From Solirubrobacteraceae bacterium (GTDB lineage Bacteria; Actinomycetota; Thermoleophilia; Solirubrobacterales; Solirubrobacteraceae): a stretch of DNA of 5,209 bases. Position 1 is the stretch's first letter, and every line of letters begins with the position of its first letter. Made by a program: the position numbers and the translations under genes. Of the stretch, positions 1 through 5,209 are shown one piece after another. The stretch is taken from the NCBI GenBank assembly GCA_016462245.1, contig JAEMTR010000107.1, positions 1 through 5,209 on the forward strand, written 5' to 3'. Below the pieces are notes generated by a model. The model worked only from the letters and a program-made list of their open reading frames with translations. It made no database searches and had not been told where the DNA came from.

Positions 1-1459
1 CTCTCCCCCTCCGTCCGGTTATCGCTCCTACCGAATCAGCGTCGACGGTGGCGCGCCGACAACGGTTGCCGCCGACGGGAAAGGTGAAGTTGGCTCTTTC
101 GATCTTGCGCCGCTCAGTGATGGGCGCCATCTGGTCGTCGTTGTCGCAGCGACTGGTGCAGGGATCGTCACCGAACCGTCGTTGGCGAGCAGCGGAGTGA
201 TCGAAAAGGATGTCGTCGCACCGCAGCTCGCGGTCAGCGGTGATCCAGCGCACGACGCCTTCATCACCGCGCCGGTGACGTTCACGCTGCGCGCTAGCGA
301 CGCGACTTCGGGAATGGCGACCGCCGTTCCCCCAGCCACGGTTCGCTCCGGCGGCTACATCGCGCTCCAGCTCAACCACGGTACCGAGCAGCTGGCAGGC
401 GGCCCGTTCGCCCAGCTCAGCCCAGGTGAGGGCGAGCACATTCTCCAAACTTATGCGGCCGACGTCGCCGGGAATAGGAGCTCGCTGCAGTCATTCAGCT
501 ACACGCAGGACACGAAGCTGCCCAGCGGTGGCCTGCGGCCGATTAAGCCCGACCACCCGGCACTACTCGAATTCTTCATTGACGAGCGCTGTCTCGGTCG
601 CGCCTCGATTGAGATCTCGACCTCGCCGGGGGTCTGGCGGCCGCTAGCGACGAGCGAGGATTTCCAGCGCGCCAGCGCTTTGCTGCCGCCCGACGTTTGG
701 GAGCCGCGCACTGCGTACACGGTTCGCGCGTTAGTCAGCGACTGCGCCGGCAATAGCGCCAATTTGAGCGACTGGTACGGCGGCGAACGCAGCGGAACGC
801 CGATCGGCACGATCACACCTCCTGCCCGAGCCGTGATTAGAGCGAAGGCCGAAATCTCGGCCGCTTCGAGCGGCAAGAGCTCCGCGTCAGCTGCCAGTCG
901 ACGGGTGACGGCACTGATTGCAGATAGGTCAGGCAACCCAATCGCGGGATTGCTGGTGCGGATTGAGACGGAGCCGTGGATGACGCCCGCTAGCTGGGAG
1001 CCGGTCGGGAGCGTGCGCACCGACGCAAAGGGCCGCGCCAGCGCGACGGTGACGGCTCATAGCTCGCTGAGGGTACGTGCAGTTGTGCCGGGCAACGAGC
1101 TGCGCAGTGAAGCTGTTTCGAACATCGTCTACGCAACGCGGCTGGCATCAACGACGATCACGGCGAGCCCTCGCACGCTTCGCGCCGGCCGCAGGACGAC
1201 GATCAAAGGACGGCTCCGCGGCGGCTACATCCCGCGAGGCGGCTTTCAGTTGGCGCTATATGGCCACGGCCCACGCTCGCGCGGTTGGGTGCCTATCCGC
1301 ACCAGCATCAGCGTTAGCTCCAACGGCTACTGGAGCACCCCCTACCGATTCCTGCGTTCCTCGCGAGGAAGCTTTAGTTTCCGTGTGCGCACTCCAAACC
1401 GACCCGACTACCCATTCCGCGCTGCCAACAGCCCCTCGGTACGAATCAGAGTCCGTTAA
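1..1459 (+). CDS. Secreted multi-domain Ig-like repeat protein, 5'-truncated
   Basis: The reading frame is open from base 2 to the TAA at 1457-1459, giving 485 visible residues; the start lies left of the window. The TTG at 182 is an internal Leu in mid-domain, not a start. Visible order: the end of one beta domain (about residues 1-65); a bacterial Ig-like domain (about 70-170) ending in the DVAGN...DTK edge typical of these repeats; a third domain (about 173-265) with DCAGN; a Ser/Ala-rich linker (about 280-300); a Big_1/carboxypeptidase-regulatory-like domain (about 300-375, GNPIAGLLVRI and TDAKGRASATV); and an Arg-rich C-terminal beta domain (about 382-485) ending RIRVR. Cys197 and Cys248 are the only cysteines and could form a disulfide within the third domain, which fits an extracytoplasmic location. 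There is no LPXTG motif or C-terminal membrane segment, so any anchor must be N-terminal. Family-level call only; adhesion or cell-surface structure is a guess and the ligand is unknown. Confidence 0.8.
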   Translation, partial: SPPPSGYRSYRISVDGGAPTTVAADGKGEVGSFDLAPLSDGRHLVVVVAATGAGIVTEPSLASSGVIEKDVVAPQLAVSGDPAHDAFITAPVTFTLRASDATSGMATAVPPATVRSGGYIALQLNHGTEQLAGGPFAQLSPGEGEHILQTYAADVAGNRSSLQSFSYTQDTKLPSGGLRPIKPDHPALLEFFIDERCLGRASIEISTSPGVWRPLATSEDFQRASALLPPDVWEPRTAYTVRALVSDCAGNSANLSDWYGGERSGTPIGTITPPARAVIRAKAEISAASSGKSSASAASRRVTALIADRSGNPIAGLLVRIETEPWMTPASWEPVGSVRTDAKGRASATVTAHSSLRVRAVVPGNELRSEAVSNIVYATRLASTTITASPRTLRAGRRTTIKGRLRGGYIPRGGFQLALYGHGPRSRGWVPIRTSISVSSNGYWSTPYRFLRSSRGSFSFRVRTPNRPDYPFRAANSPSVRIRVR

Positions 1460-1474
1460 CGGCGCGTGGCGCCG
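1460..1474 (+). terminator. GC hairpin directly after the Ig-like gene; weak terminator candidate
   Basis: CGGCGC (1460-1465) and GCGCCG (1469-1474) form a perfect 6-bp all-GC stem around the 3-nt loop GTG, starting on the base after the stop codon. No T-run follows (the next bases are GGCGACGGCG), so it is not a canonical intrinsic terminator. It may still protect the 3' end or aid termination of the Ig-like mRNA. The stem is seen in the sequence; the role is inferred. Confidence 0.3.
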
Positions 1475-1546
1475 GGCGACGGCGTGTCGGGCACAGCGAA
1501 GCGATCGCTGGTAGGTTGAGCCTGAAAAGCAAACGACCGTTTCATT
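1475..1546 (+). promoter_or_regulatory. Leader/promoter region of the amino-acid ABC operon
   Basis: This is the only non-coding stretch upstream of the transporter operon, so the operon promoter should lie here or inside the end of the Ig-like gene. It contains a perfect 10-bp palindrome AGCGATCGCT (1500-1509), a possible operator half-site arrangement. A TANNNT-type hexamer TAGGTT (1513-1518) could be a -10 element, but no convincing -35 lies 16-19 bp upstream. TGAAA (1523-1527) can pair with TTTCA (1540-1544), and CC (1521-1522) with GG (1547-1548) across a TT bulge, reaching the edge of the ribosome binding site. No riboswitch is recognisable, and the space is short for one. The functional reading is inferred from position. 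Confidence 0.3.
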
Positions 1547-1554
1547 GGGGGAGA
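1547..1554 (+). promoter_or_regulatory. Strong Shine-Dalgarno site for the solute-binding protein
   Basis: GGGGGAGA contains GGAG (1550-1553), 7 nt before the ATG at 1561, with a spacer ending in six T residues. This decides the start: an in-frame TTG at 1516 would add 15 residues but has no properly spaced site and would put the signal peptide in the interior. It is the best ribosome binding site in the operon, fitting the need for more binding protein than membrane components. Confidence 0.75.
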
Positions 1555-1560
1555 TTTTTT

Positions 1561-2466
1561 ATGGGTACGAATACGACGAAAACTTCATTCGCAGTCGCCG
1601 CTTTCGCTGCCGCTGCGCTAGCCATTTCGGCCTGCGGAAGTGATGATTCGAGCAGCTCGACGAGCACCGCCGCAAGCACCGGCATCACGGCAACCAAGGA
1701 CGCGACGATCGCCGCCTCGGTTCCATCGAAGTACAGCACGGCGGGAACGCTCTCGGTTGCGACCGACGCCAGCTACGCCCCGATGGAATACGTCGAGGAC
1801 GGCAGCACCGACATCATCGGCGCCGACGTTGACCTAGCCAACGCGCTCGGTCAGGTGATGGGTCTGAAGGCCGACGTTCAGAACGCCGGCTTTGACGCAA
1901 TCATTCCTGGCCTCGCATCGGGCAAGTACGACATTGGAATGTCGTCATTTACCGACACTAAAGAACGCGAAGCGACGGTCGACTTCGTGACCTACTTTGA
2001 AGCTGGCACATCGTTCTTCGGCAAGAAGGGCGGCCCGGCGCCGAACGATCTTGCCGCGCTCTGCGGGCTCACGGTTGCAGTCGAGAAGGGGACAATTCAG
2101 GCCGACGACGCCAACGCTCAGGCCGAGAAGTGTGCTGCCGACAAAAAGCTCACGGTGCTCGTATTCCCTGACCAAAACGGCGCGAACAGCGCGGTCATCA
2201 GTGGCCGCGCCGAAATCAGCATGGCCGATTCGCCAGTTGCTGCGTACCAGGTCACGAAGAGCGATGGGCAGCTTGTGCTCGTCGGTACGCCTTATGGCAC
2301 TGCGCCATACGGCGTCGCGATTCCTAAGAACAGTGGCCTCTCGGGGCCGATCCTGGCGGCGATGAAGAACCTGATCGCCGGCGGCCAGTACACCGCGATT
2401 CTGAAGAAGTGGGGCCTTGAAGAAGGCGCAATCACCGATCCGGTGATTAACGGGGCAATCAACTAA
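1561..2466 (+). CDS. Amino-acid ABC transporter solute-binding lipoprotein (SBP_bac_3 family)
   Basis: 301 residues, first gene of the importer operon. It should capture an amino acid outside the membrane and deliver it to the permease encoded next. Residues 1-24 form a lipoprotein signal peptide with a hydrophobic Ala-rich core and lipobox ISAC, lipidated at Cys25. A Ser/Thr/Ala-rich tether (26-52) precedes the binding fold, which starts near GTLSVATDASYAPMEY (62-77). Family marks are IIGADVDLANAL (85-96), GFDAIIPGL (110-118) and DIGMSSFTDTKERE (124-137). By comparison with HisJ-type proteins, Arg136 should bind the substrate carboxylate and Asp223 (MAD) its alpha-amino group; GTIQ (177-180) is the usual lobe-2 loop. 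Cys168 and Cys191 could form a disulfide. The C-terminal YTAILKKWGL (277-286) is also typical. The n-region is short, with only Lys7 as a positive charge. Substrate is not determinable: polar or acidic amino acids are equally possible. Confidence 0.93.
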   Translation: MGTNTTKTSFAVAAFAAAALAISACGSDDSSSSTSTAASTGITATKDATIAASVPSKYSTAGTLSVATDASYAPMEYVEDGSTDIIGADVDLANALGQVMGLKADVQNAGFDAIIPGLASGKYDIGMSSFTDTKEREATVDFVTYFEAGTSFFGKKGGPAPNDLAALCGLTVAVEKGTIQADDANAQAEKCAADKKLTVLVFPDQNGANSAVISGRAEISMADSPVAAYQVTKSDGQLVLVGTPYGTAPYGVAIPKNSGLSGPILAAMKNLIAGGQYTAILKKWGLEEGAITDPVINGAIN

Positions 2467-2477
2467 GCGGTACCACG

Positions 2478-3449
2478 GTGGCTGAAGCGGACCAAGCGTC
2501 CGAACCGGCCCCAGCGCCGGCAGCTCCAGTAGAGATCAAAGCCGTCCCGGTCAGAAGGCCGGGACGGTGGATCGCTGGCATTTTGATCGTCGTCGTCGCC
2601 GCGGCGCTGGTTAAGTCAGCCGCAACCAATCCACGCTTTGGCTGGGGCACGGTCGGGGAATACCTCTTCGCCCCAACCGTGATGGACGGGCTGCTCAAGA
2701 CGATCGAGCTGACCTTCCTTTCAATGCTGATTGGGATTGCGATCGGCGTGCTGCTAGCGGTGATGCGGCTCTCGCCCAACCCGATCGTCGTCGCCGCCAG
2801 CGGCTTCTACATCTGGCTCTTTCGCGGCACGCCGGTGCTCGTACAGCTGCTGTTCTGGGCTTTCATCGCCGCGCTCTACCCCGTCATCACGCTGGGCGTT
2901 CCGTTCGGTCCGGCGCTGCTTAGTTTTGATGCCAACACTTGGATCACGCCTTTCGTTGCCGTGCTGCTCGGGCTTGGCCTCAACGAAGGTGCCTACATGT
3001 CAGAGATCGTCCGCGCAGGACTGCTCTCTGTAGACGAAGGCCAAGAGGAAGCGGCTAAAGCGCTTGGGATGCGGCGGATGACGACGATGCGCCGCGTAAT
3101 CCTGCCGCAGGCGATGCGCGTGATCATTCCACCAACCGGCAATGAGACGATCGGGATGCTAAAGACGACCTCGCTCGTTAGCGTGCTCGCCTACACCGAA
3201 CTGCTTTATGCCGTCCAGCTGATCTACGCCGCCAACTACAAGCAGATCCCGTTGCTGATCGTGGCCAGCATCTGGTACCTGGTGCTGACGACGATCCTCT
3301 CGATCGGTCAGTACTTCATTGAGCGCCACTACGGCCGTGGAACAGCCCGCGCCGTGCCGCCAACGCTGCTAATGCGGATCTGGCAGAGCTTCAGCACTTG
3401 GCGCCACACCGAGGTCGACGTTCCGCAGCAGACGAGGCACGGCCTATGA
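2478..3449 (+). CDS. Amino-acid ABC transporter permease (HisM/GlnP type)
   Basis: 323 residues, starting with GTG 11 nt after the binding-protein stop. No good Shine-Dalgarno precedes it, which suggests translation below that of the lipoprotein or by coupling. It should form the membrane channel, probably as a homodimer since no second permease gene follows. A Pro/Ala-rich cytoplasmic head (1-30) leads into the first membrane segment (about 32-47). Others lie near 75-97, 107-138, 155-174, 233-250 and 257-281. Family marks are LFRGTPVLVQL (114-124) and the EAA coupling loop (about 190-211, EEAAKALGM then ILPQA), which contacts the ATPase; IPPTGNETIGMLKTTSL (217-233) is also characteristic. 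The region between RGTP and the EAA loop includes a hydrophobic stretch about residues 134-148, making the protein longer than the roughly 220-240 residue minimal permeases. A perfect 9-bp hairpin lies in codons 22-30. The last base triplet overlaps the next gene. Confidence 0.93.
   Translation: MAEADQASEPAPAPAAPVEIKAVPVRRPGRWIAGILIVVVAAALVKSAATNPRFGWGTVGEYLFAPTVMDGLLKTIELTFLSMLIGIAIGVLLAVMRLSPNPIVVAASGFYIWLFRGTPVLVQLLFWAFIAALYPVITLGVPFGPALLSFDANTWITPFVAVLLGLGLNEGAYMSEIVRAGLLSVDEGQEEAAKALGMRRMTTMRRVILPQAMRVIIPPTGNETIGMLKTTSLVSVLAYTELLYAVQLIYAANYKQIPLLIVASIWYLVLTTILSIGQYFIERHYGRGTARAVPPTLLMRIWQSFSTWRHTEVDVPQQTRHGL
2542..2567 (+). repeat. Perfect 9-bp inverted repeat (hairpin) inside the permease gene
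   Basis: CCGTCCCGG (2542-2550) and its exact reverse complement CCGGGACGG (2559-2567) flank the 8-nt loop TCAGAAGG (2551-2558). The hairpin begins 64 nt after the permease start and 75 nt after the binding-protein stop. The loop carries the codon pair AGA-AGG for Arg26-Arg27, which resembles a Shine-Dalgarno sequence. A stem of this strength could slow ribosomes or shield upstream mRNA from 3' exonucleases, as hairpins between binding-protein and permease cistrons do in other importer operons. The structure is seen in the sequence; the role is inferred. Confidence 0.6.
3434..3437 (+). promoter_or_regulatory. Shine-Dalgarno site for the ATPase, inside the permease gene
   Basis: GAGG sits 8 nt before the ATG at 3446 and within the last codons of the permease. 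It supports 3446 as the start rather than the in-frame codon at 3398, which would add 16 residues, begin deep inside the permease and extend past the normal family N-terminus. The AGG codon for permease Arg320 (3435-3437) is part of this site, and AGA/AGG otherwise occur in that gene only at Arg26-Arg27. Confidence 0.65.
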
Positions 3450-4210
3450 GTGAGTCGATGGTTAAAGCCGAGGCGGTCCACAAGCGCTTCGGCCGCAACG
3501 AAGTATTGAAGGGAATCACGCTCGACGTCGCGCCCGGCGAGGTGATGTGCCTGCTTGGTCCCTCGGGCTCAGGCAAGTCGACCTTCCTGCGCTGCATTAA
3601 TCATTTAGAGAAGATCAACTCAGGTCGGATTTGGGTTGATGGCGCGCTCGTTGGCTACCGCCAGCGCGGCGACAAGCTGCACGAGATGCGCGAGAGCGAT
3701 GTTGCCAGCGAGCGAGCACAGATCGGGATGGTCTTCCAGCGCTTCAATCTGTTCGGCCACATGACGGCCGAGCAGAACATCATTGAAGCGCCGATCCGCG
3801 TTGTCGGTACTAAGCGCGACGTCGCCAAGGCCGAGGCCAAGGTTTTGATGGATCGCGTGGGCCTCGGGGATCGTCTCGATGCCTATCCAGCGCAGCTCTC
3901 GGGCGGCCAGCAGCAGCGCGTCGCGATAGCGCGCGCTCTGGCGATGAAGCCGAAGCTGATGCTCTTCGATGAGCCGACTTCAGCGCTTGACCCCGAGCTC
4001 GTCGGCGAAGTGCTCGACGTAATGCGCGCGCTGGCCGCGGATGGGATGACGATGGTTGTCGTGACGCACGAAATCGGCTTCGCTAAGGAGGTCGGTGACA
4101 CAGTTGTCTTCATCGACGACGGAGCTGTCGTTGAATCGGGCGATCCGGTCTCTGTCTTCGAAAATCCCCAGCACGAACGCACACAAGCTTTTCTTTCGAA
4201 GGTGCTCTAA
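3446..4210 (+). CDS. Amino-acid ABC transporter ATP-binding protein (GlnQ/HisP type)
   Basis: 254 residues, the usual length for this family. Its ATG overlaps the permease TGA (ATGA, 3446-3449), implying translational coupling. It is the cytoplasmic ATPase that, as a dimer, powers amino-acid import through the permease. All nucleotide-binding motifs are intact: Walker A GPSGSGKST (38-46), Q-loop Gln98 in MVFQRFNLF, signature LSGGQQQR (151-158), Walker B LMLFDE with catalytic Glu176 (171-176), D-loop SALD (179-182), and switch His208 in VTHE. NLFGHMTAEQNI (101-112) is the variant typical of polar amino-acid transporters. The segment VGYRQRGDKLHEMRESD (69-85) between Walker A and the Q-loop is slightly longer than in many homologues but is common in this subfamily. 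There is no extra C-terminal regulatory domain. The stop codon overlaps that of the convergent gene. The family is certain; the exact substrate is not. Confidence 0.96.
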   Translation: MSESMVKAEAVHKRFGRNEVLKGITLDVAPGEVMCLLGPSGSGKSTFLRCINHLEKINSGRIWVDGALVGYRQRGDKLHEMRESDVASERAQIGMVFQRFNLFGHMTAEQNIIEAPIRVVGTKRDVAKAEAKVLMDRVGLGDRLDAYPAQLSGGQQQRVAIARALAMKPKLMLFDEPTSALDPELVGEVLDVMRALAADGMTMVVVTHEIGFAKEVGDTVVFIDDGAVVESGDPVSVFENPQHERTQAFLSKVL

Positions 4211-5209
4211 GCGGCCGGTAACTCCAGCGGCAGTTCGAGCTGGTGCTGTTGCCCACGCGGTGCAAAGCCTGCCACGCCGACGCCAACTAGCCGTACTGGA
4301 CGCTGCGGGCCGTACTCACGCAGCAGCGCGATCGCAACATTGATGATTGTCTCGTAGTTATTAGTTCGCGCTGGAATTGTCCTCGCCCGCGTGACCGTCG
4401 TCCAGTCGTCGAGCCGAACCTTGATTCGAATTGTTCGGCCGCTGCGGCCGTTGCGTTGGAGCGCGCTGGCTAGTTCGGTTGCCAGCAGCCTCATTGCCTG
4501 CTCAAGCTCGTCGCCCGAATTTATGTCCTGATCGAAGGTTGTCTCGCGTGATTCGCTGACAGCCTCGCGGTCGGTCACTAGCTCGGCCGACGCATCGAAG
4601 CAGGCGAGCGCGACCAATGCCGGGCCTTGACGGGCGCCAAAGCGACCGATCAATAAAGCCTCGTCGGCGGCGCGCAGCTGTGCCAGCGTTTCGATCCCCA
4701 TCTCCCCCAGTCGCTCGCGTGTCCGTGGGCCAATGCCTGGAACTAGTGAGACCGGCGAGTTTGCAAATCTCTGGCGGGCCTCTTCGGCCGTCAAGACGAG
4801 GAAGCCATTCGGCTTCTCGGCGTCGGAGGCGACCTTTGCGACGAGCCGGTTAGGGCCGATGCCGACCGAAGCGCGCATCGAAGTCTGCTCGTAGATTTGG
4901 GCAACGAGGCGACGGATCGCAGACTTCGGCGAATGGAGCCCTTCGAGGTCAAGGAACGCCTCGTCAATTCCCAGCTGCTCGAAGCGCTCAATGTGGTCGC
5001 CGATGATTGCCATGACGGCGCGCGAAACTTCGCGATAAGCGGCAGAATTGGGCGCTATTACTACGGCCTCAGGGCAGAGCCGTTTAGCTTGCGAGGCTGG
5101 CATTGCAGAACCAACGCCGAAGAGGCGTGCTTCGTAGGAGGCCGTCGTGACGACTGCTCGCGGGCCGCTGCCGGCAACAATCAGCGGTAGCCCCTTTAGC
5201 TCCGGCCGG
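4207..5209 (-). CDS. dinB: DNA polymerase IV (Y-family, DinB), 5'-truncated by the window edge
   Basis: Error-prone translesion polymerase that extends past damaged template bases. The frame is open from 5208 down to the TAG at 4209-4207: 333 visible residues, beginning RPELKGLP, which aligns near residue 21 of E. coli Pol IV, so about 20 residues including the first metal-binding Asp are missing. The ATG at 5103 is the internal Met of the SAMP motif, not the start. Visible marks: TASYEARLFGVGSAMP (22-37); catalytic Asp82-Glu83 in GIDEAFLD; SVGIGPNRLVAK...KPNG (114-135); thumb helix-hairpin-helix VPGIGPRTRERLGEMGI (156-172); SRETTFDQDI (220-229) entering the little finger. Two positions differ from E. 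coli: Gly for Arg in FGVRSAM, and Arg for Lys in NKxLAK. The C-terminus carries QLELPL (4225-4242), a good beta-clamp binding motif. The promoter is outside the window, so SOS control cannot be judged. Confidence 0.95.
   Translation of the reverse strand, partial: RPELKGLPLIVAGSGPRAVVTTASYEARLFGVGSAMPASQAKRLCPEAVVIAPNSAAYREVSRAVMAIIGDHIERFEQLGIDEAFLDLEGLHSPKSAIRRLVAQIYEQTSMRASVGIGPNRLVAKVASDAEKPNGFLVLTAEEARQRFANSPVSLVPGIGPRTRERLGEMGIETLAQLRAADEALLIGRFGARQGPALVALACFDASAELVTDREAVSESRETTFDQDINSGDELEQAMRLLATELASALQRNGRSGRTIRIKVRLDDWTTVTRARTIPARTNNYETIINVAIALLREYGPQRPVRLVGVGVAGFAPRGQQHQLELPLELPAA

Noticed and set aside
499..1020. 173-codon open frame on the minus strand inside the Ig-like gene
   Set aside because: It is antisense to a clear domain-bearing frame, has no recognisable family features, and looks like a GC-rich shadow frame.
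1077..1514. 145-codon plus-strand frame overlapping the end of the Ig-like gene and the intergenic gap
   Set aside because: The translation is Arg/Ala/Ser-rich with no domain logic, as expected for an out-of-frame read of GC-rich DNA. The Ig-like frame covers most of it.
1516..1560. Upstream TTG start adding 15 residues to the binding protein
   Set aside because: It would add basic residues to the n-region, but there is no spaced Shine-Dalgarno, and the ATG at 1561 has an excellent one and a complete lipoprotein signal peptide.
4224..4243. CCAGC/GCTGG 5-bp stem just after the ATPase stop
   Set aside because: Short stem with a 10-nt loop and no T-run; too weak to call as the missing operon terminator.
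4413..4439. 7-bp inverted repeat GCCGAAC/GTTCGGC with a 13-nt loop, about 200 nt past the ATPase stop
   Set aside because: It has no following T-run and lies in dinB coding sequence; a stem of this size is expected by chance, so I do not call it a terminator.
4801..4816. GAAGCC/GGCTTC 6-bp stem with a 4-nt loop in dinB
   Set aside because: It falls on the conserved KPNGF codons of DinB and is explained by coding constraint and chance.
4897..5190. 97-codon plus-strand frame opposite the start of dinB
   Set aside because: Antisense to strongly conserved Pol IV motifs that run through to the window edge; no independent coding evidence.

Overview
The window looks like chromosomal DNA of a fairly GC-rich actinobacterium, probably of the Thermoleophilia/Solirubrobacterales type. 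Three things suggest this: GTG starts and GC-rich codons, an amino-acid-binding lipoprotein with a Ser/Thr/Ala-rich linker, and a multi-domain Ig-like secreted protein ending in an Arg-rich beta domain that I associate with that class. The lineage is an inference from protein style; no rRNA or other marker gene is present.

Layout, left to right. (1) Bases 1-1459 (+) hold the C-terminal 485 residues of a large extracytoplasmic Ig-like repeat protein whose start lies outside the window. (2) Bases 1460-1560 are the only real intergenic gap. It holds a GC hairpin, a 10-bp palindrome and a strong ribosome binding site. (3) Bases 1561-4210 (+) form a compact three-gene operon for a polar amino-acid ABC importer: a lipoprotein solute-binding protein, a HisM/GlnP-type permease 11 nt downstream, and a GlnQ/HisP-type ATPase whose ATG overlaps the permease stop. 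(4) Bases 4207-5209 (-) hold DNA polymerase IV (dinB), which converges on the transporter operon. The two stop codons overlap, and the dinB 5' end (about 20 codons) runs off the right edge.

The three transporter genes make one machine. The lipoprotein captures an amino acid outside the membrane, the permease (probably a homodimer, since only one permease gene is present) carries it across, and the ATPase dimer drives the cycle. The substrate cannot be named from sequence alone, but the residues that hold an alpha-amino acid backbone are present. The Ig-like protein and Pol IV have no evident functional link to the transporter.

I found no mobile element, CRISPR array, RNA gene or undescribed system. 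The points most worth a second look are a perfect 9-bp hairpin inside the 5' coding region of the permease, whose loop carries a Shine-Dalgarno-like AGA-AGG codon pair, and the zero-gap tail-to-tail junction between the transporter operon and dinB.
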